A program made the position numbers and the translations under genes. This document shows, piece after piece, positions 8,176-16,451 of a DNA stretch of 64,000 nt. The DNA is from Ferrovibrio sp041906005 (GTDB lineage: Bacteria > Pseudomonadota > Alphaproteobacteria > Ferrovibrionales > Ferrovibrionaceae), in contig NZ_JAYRJY010000001.1 of NCBI RefSeq assembly GCF_041906005.1, positions 2,604,001-2,668,000 of the forward strand. The letters are read 5' to 3'. The notes under the pieces were generated by a model. The model was not told the DNA's origin and searched no databases. It saw nothing but the letters and a program-made list of their open reading frames with translations. Every line of letters begins with the position of its first letter. Positions within the stretch are counted from its first letter, which is position 1.

Positions 8176-8598
8176 ATGAGCGCATCGGGAAAGACACGCG
8201 AGGTTTCGGTCGGCGAAAGCGGCCTTGGCCCTTACGGCCAGATCATCGTGGCTGGCCGGCATGTGCTGGCTGCGGATGAAGCGGAAAGTCTCGGCGGCCG
8301 CGATACCGGTCCGGATCCCTACGAGCTGGTGATGTCGGGCCTGGGCGCCTGCACCGCGATGACGATGCGCATGTATGCCGAGCGCAAGAAATGGCCGCTG
8401 ACACGCAGTTCGGTACAGGTGCGGCACAGCAAGATCACCGGCGCCGACGGCAAACCGCTGGACCGGTTCGAACGGATCATCACGCTGGAAGGCAATCTGA
8501 GCGAGGAGCAGCGGCAGCGCCTGCTGGAAATCGCCAATAAATGCCCGGTGCATGAAACGCTGACCCGCGGCTCGGAAATACAGACGTCGTTGGCCTGA
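8176..8598 (+). CDS. OsmC-family thiol peroxidase-like protein
   Basis: 140 residues, with AGGAAAA upstream of the ATG. It has the OsmC/Ohr fold signature: Cys59 in GLGACTAMTMRMYAERK and Cys123 in NKCPVHETL, the two redox cysteines that reduce organic hydroperoxides in this family. The LTR-x-SEI ending matches the YhfA/OsmC-like branch more than Ohr. The gene lies 50 bp downstream of the methyltransferase on the same strand and may share its promoter. OsmC-like proteins with this Cys pair can also handle persulfides or disulfides, which would fit the sulfur-stress neighbourhood (inference). The stop abuts the convergent MFS gene with no spacer. Confidence 0.88.
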   Translation: MSASGKTREVSVGESGLGPYGQIIVAGRHVLAADEAESLGGRDTGPDPYELVMSGLGACTAMTMRMYAERKKWPLTRSSVQVRHSKITGADGKPLDRFERIITLEGNLSEEQRQRLLEIANKCPVHETLTRGSEIQTSLA

Positions 8599-9756
8599 TC
8601 AGTCGATGGCGGGCTTCTGCCGCGCCGTTGCGGCCAGCAGCATGGCGATGAACAATCCGGCCGCGCCCAGGGCGAAGAGCAGGTTGTAGGAACCGGTGCG
8701 GTCGAACAGGTAAGAAAAGGCATAACCGACGGCCGCGGACGAGAGCGCGAAGCCACCGGTCAGCCAGCCCCAGACCTGGCGATGCGCGGCGAAGCCAACC
8801 AGTTCAGCGACGCGGCCCGAGGCCAGCGCCGAGATGCCCGGCGTGAAGGCGCCCACCGTGATGGCCGAAATCGCCAACGCAACGGGATGCGTGCTCAGCA
8901 GTGGAATGGCCACGGCGGCCGATTTGACCAGCAGCACGCCCACGATGCTGCGATAGAAACCGAAACGCTCGGCGATCAATCCGGCCAGCAACGGACCACA
9001 TAACGCGCCGATCCCGAAGAATACCCAGAACAGGCCGCCAACGGCGACGCCACGGCCCAGGCCGCGCGCGATATAGTCGGCCCAGAATACGGTATGCGGC
9101 ACGAAGCCGGCGGAATCGATGGTGTAGGCCGCCAGCAGCAGCGCGACGGGCAGGGTGAAATTGCGTGGCGCAGCGGCGGCCTGGGCTGGTGGCGTGACGG
9201 GTTCGATGGCCCATTGGCGCCAGGTCAGCATGGCCAGCAGCAGGGTGAGCAGGCCGAGGCCGAGCCAGACAGGCATCGGCCCATAGCCGGCCACGGCCGG
9301 AACCAGTGTGCCGGCGGTGATGATGCCGATGCCGACTCCGGTGAAAACGATGCCGTTGCTGCGCGCCCGATGCGTGGCCGGTGCGCGGGCCAGCATCAGC
9401 GGCACGGCGGCAACCATCAGGATGCCGCCGGTGAATCCAGCCAGGAAACGCCAGGGCGCGAACCAGATGAAACCCCAGGGCATGGCGCAGGCCAGCAGGC
9501 TCAGGCCCGTCAGAACCATTGCACTGCGGGTGAGGGTCGCCACCGGCAGTAGCCGCGCCAGACTGGCGGCCAGCAGGCTGCCGCCGACATAGCCAGCCAG
9601 ATTGGTGGCGCCCAGATAGGCGGCGTCGGCGGCGCTGAGCCAGTCGCGTTCGATCAACACGGGAATCAGCGGGGTGTAGCCGAAACGCGCGAAACCGATA
9701 CCGACCAGAAGCGCACAGAGTCCGGCCAGGGCGCCGTGCCAGACAGGATTGATCAT
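8599..9756 (-). CDS. YbfB/YjiJ-family MFS transporter
   Basis: 385 residues with about 12 hydrophobic segments. The opening GIGFARFGYTPLIPVLIERDWLS and the ...AAYLGATNLAGYVGGSLLA stretch are distinctive for the YbfB/YjiJ branch of the major facilitator superfamily. No substrate is established for most members. The gene is convergent with the OsmC gene and its stop lies directly next to that stop. It is separated by 109 bp from the next minus-strand gene, so it is probably transcribed alone. No regulatory gene is adjacent. Confidence 0.85.
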   Translation of the reverse strand: MINPVWHGALAGLCALLVGIGFARFGYTPLIPVLIERDWLSAADAAYLGATNLAGYVGGSLLAASLARLLPVATLTRSAMVLTGLSLLACAMPWGFIWFAPWRFLAGFTGGILMVAAVPLMLARAPATHRARSNGIVFTGVGIGIITAGTLVPAVAGYGPMPVWLGLGLLTLLLAMLTWRQWAIEPVTPPAQAAAAPRNFTLPVALLLAAYTIDSAGFVPHTVFWADYIARGLGRGVAVGGLFWVFFGIGALCGPLLAGLIAERFGFYRSIVGVLLVKSAAVAIPLLSTHPVALAISAITVGAFTPGISALASGRVAELVGFAAHRQVWGWLTGGFALSSAAVGYAFSYLFDRTGSYNLLFALGAAGLFIAMLLAATARQKPAID

Positions 9757-9865
9757 GGAAACTGCAGGTAAGAAGAACGGGCCGACATGCTAACCCGCTG
9801 CCGGCCCGCCGACGACCATCGTCGCCATATTATTTGGCGATGGCTCGTATGCGTTTTTGTCTTGG

Positions 9866-10666
9866 CTATTTGCCCAGTAGGCCCTTCAGCTTGTCGCCCG
9901 CGCCACCGGCTGCACCACCTGCGGCACCACCAATGGCTCCGGCCGGATCCTTCAGCAGATTGCCGAGCTGTTTCTGCAGCTCGCCGGTTGCGACACGCGA
10001 CGCCTGGGCGCTGATGGTGCCGAGCACCTTTTCGGCCACCTCGGCCGGAGTCGCCCCATTGCTGCCCTTGCCGATATCCTTCAATTGGATGGTCGGCAGG
10101 CCGGTCGAGATGGTGCGGCCCTGCAAGGCCGCATGGCTGGCGGCGATTTTGCCGTCGCGGATCACGAGGTTTTCGATGATCACCTTGCGCTCGGGCTGCT
10201 TGCTGGCTTCACCGCCCGCCGACGCTGTGCCGGTTTTTGGTTCGGTCTGGCCACCGCCGAATTTCGCCGCATAGGCCTGCACATTTTTCTGGATGGTTTC
10301 CAGGTTGCCACCACTGCTGGCATATTCGTAATTGATCGACGGCTGGATGATCTGCACGTCCTTGATGATGATCGGATTGGATTGCAGGCTGGCAATATCC
10401 AGCGTCACGCGGATGTCGCCCAGGGAAATCGCTTCGGCGCCGCTGAACCCCTTGGGGTTGCCAATCACCAGGCCGCTCAGGCTGCCGCTGCCCGAGGTGG
10501 GCTTGAGTTCGACCGATTTGAGCGTCACGCGCGCCTGGGTCGCTTCCGAGCCATAGCGCTCGATCACCGCCTTCACCAGGCTGTCGAGATTGGAGGCGAA
10601 GTAGTAAGCCGCGCCGGCAATGGCGAGCACGACGATGGCGAGGGCCAGGGCGATTTTCTTGATCAT
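9866..10666 (-). CDS. AsmA-like membrane-anchored periplasmic protein
   Basis: 266 residues from the ATG at 10666 (GGAAGGAA upstream); the open frame continues upstream without a better site. Residues 4-25 (KIALALAIVVLAIAGAAYYF) form a signal anchor. The body has a VTLKSVELKP...GSLSGLVIGNPKGF beta-repeat, as in AsmA/DUF748-type proteins, which act between inner membrane and outer membrane in envelope lipid homeostasis. A Gly/Ala-rich tail (about 240-262) ends the protein. Role and partners are not evident from neighbours. The divergent neighbour is the sugar-acid operon. Confidence 0.6.
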   Translation of the reverse strand: MIKKIALALAIVVLAIAGAAYYFASNLDSLVKAVIERYGSEATQARVTLKSVELKPTSGSGSLSGLVIGNPKGFSGAEAISLGDIRVTLDIASLQSNPIIIKDVQIIQPSINYEYASSGGNLETIQKNVQAYAAKFGGGQTEPKTGTASAGGEASKQPERKVIIENLVIRDGKIAASHAALQGRTISTGLPTIQLKDIGKGSNGATPAEVAEKVLGTISAQASRVATGELQKQLGNLLKDPAGAIGGAAGGAAGGAGDKLKGLLGK

Positions 10667-10788
10667 GGCTGTTCCTTCCCGTTCTCCCAATCTAGCGGCT
10701 TCATTATCCGCCCCTTGGCTGCACGTCTTCAACCGCCTTGTGCCGGCGACTAGCCAGGCCGGGGGAATCTGGCTAAAGTCCGCCTCAA

Positions 10789-10800
10789 CTGATATATCAG
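10789..10800. promoter_or_regulatory. GntR operator copy 1 (upstream of RraA/UxaA operon)
   Basis: Perfect 12-bp palindrome CTGATATATCAG inside AACTGATATATCAGAT. A -10-like TAAAGT lies at 10774-10779, so the box would cover the transcription start. Closely matching boxes stand before the GntR/kinase pair (15664-15675) and the ABC importer (19253-19264). The form fits FCD-type GntR operators. Confidence 0.8.
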
Positions 10801-10812
10801 ATGGGAGAGACA

Positions 10813-11502
10813 ATGTCCGCCAGCAGGCAAAACGTAGGCCCAGCCAATCTGCCGGCCGATCCGCTGGCCGACCGCCTGGGCCGCTGTTATGCCTCGGCCG
10901 TTCACGACGTGCTGCGGGCCCAGGGTCATGATAACTGCGTGCTGCCGCCGGAAATTCGCCCGCTCAACCCGGCTCAGACCCTGGCCGGCCGGGTCTGGAC
11001 CGTCAGCGGCCATATCGACCGGACCAAATCCGCCCACGAAACCCTGCTGGAATGGACGGGTGTCTTGTCCAAGGCGCCGCCGGGGCAGGTGGTGATCTGC
11101 CAGCCGCATAATCACGAGGTGGCGCTGATGGGCGAGCTTTCGGCTTCCGCGCTGCAGCTCAAAGGCGTGCGTGGTTATATCGTCGATGGCGGCTGCCGCG
11201 ACGCGGCAATGGTGGAGCAGATCGGGTTTCCCGTCTGGTGCAGCTTTTTCACGCCATCGGATATCGTTGCCCGCTGGGTGCCCGATGCTTTCGGCACCCC
11301 GGTTTCCATCGGCAGCGTGACGATCTCAAGCGGCGATTATGTGATTGCTGACCGTGATGGTGTGGTGGTGATCCCCGCCGCCATGGCCGAGGTGGTGATC
11401 GTCCGCACCGAGGAAGTGATGGGCACCGAAGGCGAAGTGCGCCGCAACATCATGGCAGGCATGGATCCGCAGGAGGCGTATCTGAAATATGGCAAGTTCT
11501 GA
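10813..11502 (+). CDS. RraA-like family protein (HMG/CHA aldolase or decarboxylase-like)
   Basis: 229 residues from the ATG at 10813, with GGGAG 4 bp upstream; an in-frame ATG at 10801 lies at the edge of the operator and is less likely. The RraA/HMG-aldolase fold is visible in RLGRCYASAVHDVL near the N-terminus, GRVWTV, GELSASALQLKGVRGYIVDGGCRDAAMV and DYVIADRDGVVVIP. Members cleave 4-hydroxy-4-methyl-2-oxoglutarate or decarboxylate oxaloacetate using a divalent metal held by the G-C/L-RD loop. As first gene of a sugar-acid operon it may act on a 4-hydroxy-2-oxo acid or pyruvate-derived product (inference). The next gene starts 14 bp before its stop. Confidence 0.85.
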   Translation: MSASRQNVGPANLPADPLADRLGRCYASAVHDVLRAQGHDNCVLPPEIRPLNPAQTLAGRVWTVSGHIDRTKSAHETLLEWTGVLSKAPPGQVVICQPHNHEVALMGELSASALQLKGVRGYIVDGGCRDAAMVEQIGFPVWCSFFTPSDIVARWVPDAFGTPVSIGSVTISSGDYVIADRDGVVVIPAAMAEVVIVRTEEVMGTEGEVRRNIMAGMDPQEAYLKYGKF

Positions 11503-11803
11503 TCACACAACAGATCCGCGCCTGTTGATCCTGGCGCCGGGCGACAATATCGCGGTGGCGCGGCTGGAAGTCCCGGCCGACACTGCATTGCAGGTGGCTG
11601 GCAAGACCATACGGCTGCAGCGTGCCCTGGGCTTTGGCCACAAGATCGCGGTGCGCGATATCGCCGCCGGCGAAAAGATCGTGAAATATGGCGCGCCGAT
11701 CGGGCGTGCGACGATGGATATCGCGCTGGGCGACTACGTGCACAACCATAATGTCGCCAGCGATTACATGCCCAATACGGTAGCAGTGGAGGCGGCGCCA
11801 TGA
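11489..11803 (+). CDS. UxaA-type dehydratase, small SAF-domain subunit
   Basis: 104 residues; the ATG lies inside the end of the RraA-like gene, with AGGAGG 12 bp upstream. The sequence (ILAPGDNIAVARLEVPAD..., LGHKIAVRDIAAGEKIVKYG near the middle, DYVHNHNV) is the SAF domain that forms the N-terminal part of altronate dehydratase UxaA or galactarate dehydratase GarD. Here it is a separate protein followed by the catalytic subunit, with an ATGA overlap, as in many split UxaA-family enzymes. The SAF unit probably packs against the catalytic part and completes the active site of an Fe-dependent sugar-acid dehydratase. Confidence 0.88.
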   Translation: MASSDHTTDPRLLILAPGDNIAVARLEVPADTALQVAGKTIRLQRALGFGHKIAVRDIAAGEKIVKYGAPIGRATMDIALGDYVHNHNVASDYMPNTVAVEAAP

Positions 11804-13008
11804 GCGAGGTAATGATGCGCGGCTGGCGACGGGCCGATGGCCGCAAGGGCATCCGCAATTACGTAGCGGTGGCCTATCTGGTGGAATGCGCCCATCACGT
11901 GGTGAAGGAAATCGCCTGGCCCTACCGCGAGCAGGGCGCTCATGTGATCGGTTTTCCCGGCTGTTATCCCAATGCCTATGCGCTCAAGATGATGCAGCGC
12001 CTGTGCACGCATCCCAATGTGGGTGCCGTGTTGCTGGTCTCTCTGGGCTGTGAAGGTTTTAATAAGAAGCTTCTGGAGCGCACGATCAAAGAGAGTGGCC
12101 GGCCAGTGGAATTGCTGGCAATCCAGGAGAATGGCGGCACGCGTGCGACCATTGATAAGGGCCGTGCCTGGGTCGAGGCGAGGCTGAAGGAGCTCAGCCA
12201 GCAGCCAACCGAGCCGATGGATGTTTCCGAACTTGTGGTTGGCACCATCTGCGGCGGCTCGGATGCCACGTCTGGCCTCACCGCGAACCCGGCCATGGGA
12301 CGCGCCTTCGATTTCCTGGTGCAGGAAAAGGCCGCGGCGATCTTTGAGGAAACCGGCGAACTGATCGGCATGGAAGACTGGATGGCCGAACGCGCCGTCA
12401 CGCCGGAATTGGGCCGCGAACTGAAAGCCTGTGTCGCCAAGGCGGCGCGCTATTACGAAACGCTGGGTTATCCGAGTTTCGCCCCGGGCAATGCCGATGG
12501 CGGGCTGACCACCATCGAGGAAAAATCGTTGGGCGCCTATGCCAAAAGCGGCGCCTCGCCGATCAGTGGCATCATCAAGCCGGGCGACATTCCGCCGCGT
12601 GGCGGGCTTTATCTTCTCGACGTCGTGCCTGATGGCGAAGTACGCTTCGGCTTCCCCAATATCAGCGACAATGCCGAGATTGCTGAACTGATCGCCTGCG
12701 GTTCGCATGTGATCCTGTTTTCCACCGGCCGGGGCTCGGTGGTGGGCTCGGCGCTGGCACCGGTGATCAAGGTCTGCGCCAATCCGCGCACCTATGCGCG
12801 CATGGCTGACGACATGGACGTGAATGCCGGCCGAATCCTGGAGGGGCAGGCAGATCTGGATACTGTGGGCCGCGAGATTTTCGACCTGATCAAGCGCGTC
12901 GGCACCGGCGAGATAACCCGGTCGGAAGGCCTGGGGCACCAGGAATTCATCCTCACCTACAAGAGTTTCGAACCGATCGGTCCGGCCTGCCTGCCGGCAG
13001 TCGCGTAA
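11800..13008 (+). CDS. UxaA/GarD-family sugar-acid dehydratase, catalytic subunit
   Basis: 402 residues. The start overlaps the SAF subunit stop by ATGA. It begins RRADGRKGIRNYVAVAYLVECA (the UxaA/GarD 'GIRN' motif). Cysteines in FPGCYPN, LLVSLGCEGFN and ICGGSD suit metal binding, and the C-terminal part includes GLGHQEFILTYKSFEP. The family removes water from altronate, galactarate, or other aldonates to give 2-keto-3-deoxy acids. Downstream SDR and FAH-family genes suggest an aldonate whose 2-keto-3-deoxy product is oxidised and then hydrolysed. Substrates such as L-fuconate or a pentonate are candidates and cannot be chosen from sequence. Confidence 0.88.
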   Translation: MSEVMMRGWRRADGRKGIRNYVAVAYLVECAHHVVKEIAWPYREQGAHVIGFPGCYPNAYALKMMQRLCTHPNVGAVLLVSLGCEGFNKKLLERTIKESGRPVELLAIQENGGTRATIDKGRAWVEARLKELSQQPTEPMDVSELVVGTICGGSDATSGLTANPAMGRAFDFLVQEKAAAIFEETGELIGMEDWMAERAVTPELGRELKACVAKAARYYETLGYPSFAPGNADGGLTTIEEKSLGAYAKSGASPISGIIKPGDIPPRGGLYLLDVVPDGEVRFGFPNISDNAEIAELIACGSHVILFSTGRGSVVGSALAPVIKVCANPRTYARMADDMDVNAGRILEGQADLDTVGREIFDLIKRVGTGEITRSEGLGHQEFILTYKSFEPIGPACLPAVA

Positions 13009-13027
13009 AAGCAGCAAGGAGACACGC

Positions 13028-13777
13028 ATGCGTCTGGAAGGCAAGACGGCGGTGGTGACAGCGGCAGCACAGGGCATTGGCCGTGCCTCGGCCATCGCAT
13101 TCGCGCGCGAAGGGGCGAAAGTAATCGCCACCGATTTGAACGAAGCCAGACTGAAGGAACTCGGCAGCCTGCCAAATATCCGCACGCGCAGGCTGGATGT
13201 GCTGGATCCGGCTGCCATTGCGGCGTTCGCCGCCGAGGTGGGCGCGGTGGATGTGCTGTTCAACTGCGCCGGTTTCGTGCATCACGGCACAATCCTGGAG
13301 ACGGAAGAGAAGGATTGGGATTTCTCCTTCGATCTTAATGTGCGTTCGATGTATCGCCTGACCAAGGCGCTGCTGCCGGCCATGCTGGCGGCGGGGCGTG
13401 GCGGCTCGGTGATCAACATGTCTTCGGCGGCATCCTCGGTGAAGGGTGCGCCGAACCGCTTCGTCTATGGCACCACCAAGGCAGCGGTGATCGGCCTGAC
13501 CAAGGCGATTGCCGCCGACTTCATCAAGCAGGGTATCCGCTGCAACGCGATCTGCCCCGGCACGATCCAGACGCCGTCGCTGGATGATCGTATCGCCGCG
13601 CAGGCATCGGCCGTCGGCAGCGTCGAGCAGGCGCGCGCCGGCTTCGTGGCTCGTCAGCCGCTCGGCCGGCTCGGGACGGCTGAAGAAATCGCCGCGCTGG
13701 CGGTCTATCTGGCCGGCGACGAATCCGCCTTTACCACCGGCACCATCCACGTCATCGACGGCGGCTGGTCGCTGTAA
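13028..13777 (+). CDS. SDR oxidoreductase, likely 2-keto-3-deoxy-sugar-acid 4-dehydrogenase
   Basis: 249 residues, classical short-chain dehydrogenase. The cofactor loop is AAAQGIG, with acidic ATDLNEARL favouring NAD. NCAGFVHHGT and the catalytic S-Y-K set (NMSSAASSVKG, Y in FVYGTTKAAVIG) follow, and the end is VIDGGWSL. The sequence recalls animal BDH2/DHRS6, whose bacterial relatives include 2-keto-3-deoxy-L-fuconate dehydrogenase. The gene lies 19 bp after the dehydratase and 23 bp before the FAH-family hydrolase. This gives the order dehydratase, 4-dehydrogenase, diketo-acid hydrolase. The SDR call is firm and the substrate is inferred. Confidence 0.87.
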   Translation: MRLEGKTAVVTAAAQGIGRASAIAFAREGAKVIATDLNEARLKELGSLPNIRTRRLDVLDPAAIAAFAAEVGAVDVLFNCAGFVHHGTILETEEKDWDFSFDLNVRSMYRLTKALLPAMLAAGRGGSVINMSSAASSVKGAPNRFVYGTTKAAVIGLTKAIAADFIKQGIRCNAICPGTIQTPSLDDRIAAQASAVGSVEQARAGFVARQPLGRLGTAEEIAALAVYLAGDESAFTTGTIHVIDGGWSL

Positions 13778-13800
13778 TTCCTCCAAGAAAGAGACACGTC

Positions 13801-14649
13801 ATGAAACTGCTGCGTTACGGCCCGGTGGGCCAGGAAAAACCGGGCCTGCTGGATGCAACGGGTGCGATCCGCGATCTGTCGGGCATCGTGCCGGACATCA
13901 ATGGCGCGGTGCTGAACCCGGCCGGACAGGCGAAACTGAAAGCCCTCGACCCCGCCAAACTGCCGGTGGTGGCGGGTAATCCACGGCTGGGCCCCTGCGT
14001 GGCCGGCGTTGGCAAGTTCATCTGCATCGGGTTGAATTATTCTGACCATGCCGCCGAGACCGGTGCCGCGGTGCCGCCCGAGCCGATCATTTTCATGAAG
14101 GCCACCTCGGCGATCACGGGGCCGAATGACGACGTGATCATCCCGAAGAATTCGCAGAAGACTGACTGGGAAGTCGAGCTCGGTGTCGTGATTGGCACGG
14201 AGGCCCGCTATGTCAGCGAGGCCGATGCCATGGCGCATGTTGCCGGCTATTGCCTGATCAACGACGTTTCGGAGCGCGCTTTCCAGACCGAACGCCACGG
14301 CCAGTGGACCAAAGGCAAAAGCGCCGACAGCTTTGGTCCCATCGGCCCCTGGCTGGTGACGGCCGACGAAGTGCCCGATCCGCAGAACCTGCCGATGTTC
14401 TGCGACGTCAATGGCAAGCGGTTCCAGAATGGCTCGACCAAGACGATGGTCTATGGCGTGCGTTATCTGGTGAGCTACCTGAGCCAGTTCATGTCATTGC
14501 AGCCGGGTGACATCATCTCCACGGGTACCCCGCCTGGCGTGGGTATGGGACAGAAGCCGCCAATCTATCTGAAGGACGGCGACACCATCCATCTTGGTAT
14601 CGCGGGACTCGGCGAGCAACGCCAGACGGCGCGCAACTACCGCGCCTGA
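13801..14649 (+). CDS. FAH-family hydrolase, likely 2,4-diketo-3-deoxy-sugar-acid hydrolase
   Basis: 282 residues. The fumarylacetoacetate-hydrolase fold is clear: CIGLNYSDHAAETG, FMKATSAITGPND, the metal-binding E-x-E in WEVELGVVIG, NDVSERAFQ, and STGTPPGVGMG. These proteins cleave C-C bonds of acylpyruvates with Mg or Mn. In the L-fucose and L-rhamnose hydrolytic routes a close relative splits a 2,4-diketo-3-deoxy acid to pyruvate plus lactate (or glycolate from pentoses). As last gene of the operon it would release pyruvate. The convergent kinase gene ends 6 bp after its stop. Confidence 0.88.
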   Translation: MKLLRYGPVGQEKPGLLDATGAIRDLSGIVPDINGAVLNPAGQAKLKALDPAKLPVVAGNPRLGPCVAGVGKFICIGLNYSDHAAETGAAVPPEPIIFMKATSAITGPNDDVIIPKNSQKTDWEVELGVVIGTEARYVSEADAMAHVAGYCLINDVSERAFQTERHGQWTKGKSADSFGPIGPWLVTADEVPDPQNLPMFCDVNGKRFQNGSTKTMVYGVRYLVSYLSQFMSLQPGDIISTGTPPGVGMGQKPPIYLKDGDTIHLGIAGLGEQRQTARNYRA

Positions 14650-14655
14650 TCAATT

Positions 14656-15603
14656 TCAGAAGGGTTCGGGCGCGGTGCGGCCGGTCGAGCGTAGGAAAGC
14701 GTCCACTGCTGTCCGATGCGGGATCGGCGCCACCGCACCGTAACCGATGGTGGTGAGCGCGGCGGCCGCATTGGCATAGCATGCGGCATCCAGCGGGGCG
14801 GCACCGCGCACCAGTTCAGCCAGAAAAGCACCGTCGAAGCAGTCGCCGGCACCAGTGGCATCAACCGTCAGCACGCGATGGCCGGGAAGCCGCCAGCGGC
14901 CATCCGCATTGGCGACCAGTACGCCCTCGGCGCCGCATTTCAGCAGCACCAGCGGGATCCCCATGGCGCGATAATAGTCGAGGATCGCCGCCGGTTCGCT
15001 CAGGCCGCTCAGCGCCGTGGCGTCCTCCAGGCTGGGCAGGGCGATATCCGATAGCTTCAATGCGGCGTGGATGGCATTCCGCGCGGTTTCTAATGGCCAG
15101 AGCTTGAGGCGCAGGTTGGTGTCGAACGACACCTGCCGACCGGCCTTCCGCATGCGGGCAATCGCAGTCATGGCCGTGTCGCGCATGCTGGGGCTGACGG
15201 CGAGGGTAATCCCTGAAACATGCAGCAGGCTGGTGGCTTCCAGTACCTCACCAGGCAGGTCGGCGGGAGTCATGCGGCTGGCGGCCGAGTCCTTGCGATA
15301 ATAGGTGAAGGTATGACCGTGCTCACCATGGGTAACGAAGTAGATTGCCGTTGCGGCATCCTCGCGACGGCCGATCGTGCTGGTATCCACACCCTCGCGC
15401 CGCCACAACTCCAGCAGCAAGTCGCCGAACGGGTCGCGGCCCAGCAGCGTGCAATAGGCTGTCCTGGCGCCCTGGCGCGCAGCGGCGATGGCGCAATTCG
15501 AGGTATCTCCGCCAAAGCCGCGCAAATACTGGTCGCTGTCGGCGCCGCGGGTCTGATTGAACTCCACCATGGCTTCGCCCAGGCAGAGAATGTCGAATCC
15601 CAT
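14656..15603 (-). CDS. kdgK: PfkB-family sugar kinase, probable 2-keto-3-deoxygluconate kinase
   Basis: 315 residues from the ATG at 15603, with AGGAGG 11 bp upstream. PfkB signatures: GFGGDTSNCAIAAARQG near residues 27-43, an LGRDPFGD motif, SFDTNLRLKLW and the second signature VDATGAGDCFDGAF with the catalytic Asp. The N-terminal CLGEAMVEF matches KdgK proteins, which phosphorylate 2-keto-3-deoxygluconate at O6. It diverges from the GntR gene across a shared operator. A separate DgoK kinase is encoded at 23607-24488, so this island carries two kinases for C4-epimeric 2-keto-3-deoxy acids, or one for an unlisted sugar. Confidence 0.85.
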   Translation of the reverse strand: MGFDILCLGEAMVEFNQTRGADSDQYLRGFGGDTSNCAIAAARQGARTAYCTLLGRDPFGDLLLELWRREGVDTSTIGRREDAATAIYFVTHGEHGHTFTYYRKDSAASRMTPADLPGEVLEATSLLHVSGITLAVSPSMRDTAMTAIARMRKAGRQVSFDTNLRLKLWPLETARNAIHAALKLSDIALPSLEDATALSGLSEPAAILDYYRAMGIPLVLLKCGAEGVLVANADGRWRLPGHRVLTVDATGAGDCFDGAFLAELVRGAAPLDAACYANAAAALTTIGYGAVAPIPHRTAVDAFLRSTGRTAPEPF

Positions 15604-15663
15604 AATGGCAACCGCCTCCTGTCCCATCTTTCCTAGCCGAGTCCGGCGGTTCGGGCAAGCCAA

Positions 15664-15675
15664 CTGACATATCAG
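15664..15675. promoter_or_regulatory. GntR operator copy 2 (between kinase and GntR genes)
   Basis: CTGACATATCAG in the context AACTGACATATCAGAT, one base away from the perfect palindrome of copy 1. It lies between divergent kdgK (start 15603) and the GntR gene (start 15744), so a single site could control both and give autoregulation. Confidence 0.75.
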
Positions 15676-15743
15676 ATATTATCTTGAGGCGGCCTTGGCC
15701 CGCTGCTACGGTGCGGGAAAGGCAGGAAAAAGGTCAGGCCGTC

Positions 15744-16451
15744 ATGGCAAAGAATAGTGCGGTCCGCTCCACCCGGCTGGAGCGTCCCAAATCCCTCACC
15801 GAGCTGGTGAAGGACCATGTCCGTAACCGGATCATCAATGGCGAGCTGATGCTGGGCGAGGCGCTGTCAGAAAATGTGCTGGCCGCCCAGCTCGGTATTT
15901 CCAAGACGCCGGTGCGTGAGGCCCTGCTCCAGCTGAAACTGGAAGGTCTGGTCGATATTCAGCCGCAGCGTGGCAGTTTCGTCTTCTCGCTGGCACCGGA
16001 GGAAGCCGCCGAGATGTGCCAGTATCGCGTCATTCTGGAAAGCGCCGCCCTGCGCGATGCGCTGGCCAACGACGAGGCCGGGCTGCTCGATGCGCTGGAG
16101 CAGAATGTGAAACGCATGGCCAAGGCAGTGGCCGACGGCGACATCCCTGCTTATCGCCGGCTGGATACCGAATATCATCGCCACATTCTGGCGCGCGCCA
16201 ACAACCGTTTCCTCACCCAGGCACATCAGCAGCTTGAAATGAAGATTCAGGCCCTGCGCTCCAGCGTCACCTCGAAAGAGCGTACGGTGGGCGATTCCCT
16301 GGCCGAGCACCAGAATATCGTGAAGTTGCTCAAAACCCACGAGCGCACCAAGGCGCTGAACCTGCTGGGCGTGCATATCCGTGCTGCGTCACGCGACTAC
16401 CAGATCATCCTGCAGGAACAGGCACGCGGCCGGGAGCGCAAGAGTGGCTGA
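15744..16451 (+). CDS. GntR-family (FCD) transcriptional regulator of the sugar-acid island
   Basis: 235 residues from the ATG at 15744 (AGG-rich leader AGGAAAAAGG upstream). Residues about 18-85 are the GntR winged helix (LVKDHVRNRIINGELMLGEALSE, then LGISKTPVREALLQLKLEGLV). Residues 90-215 form an FCD effector domain with the metal/ligand residues in YRRLDTEYHRHIL, LAEHQNIVKLL and HIRAASRDY. FCD regulators bind sugar acids or their 2-keto-3-deoxy derivatives. Copies of one palindromic box precede this gene, the RraA/UxaA operon and the ABC importer. The DMT gene start lies 8 bp inside its end. Confidence 0.92.
   Translation: MAKNSAVRSTRLERPKSLTELVKDHVRNRIINGELMLGEALSENVLAAQLGISKTPVREALLQLKLEGLVDIQPQRGSFVFSLAPEEAAEMCQYRVILESAALRDALANDEAGLLDALEQNVKRMAKAVADGDIPAYRRLDTEYHRHILARANNRFLTQAHQQLEMKIQALRSSVTSKERTVGDSLAEHQNIVKLLKTHERTKALNLLGVHIRAASRDYQIILQEQARGRERKSG

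Noticed and set aside
9757..9865. Possible terminator hairpin CCATCGCCA with TGGCG-AC-GATGG between MFS and AsmA-like genes
   Set aside because: The stem has a two-base bulge and no T-run; not enough to call a terminator.
11764..13263. 499-codon minus-strand frame over the UxaA catalytic subunit
   Set aside because: High-GC shadow frame; plus strand carries the UxaA motifs.
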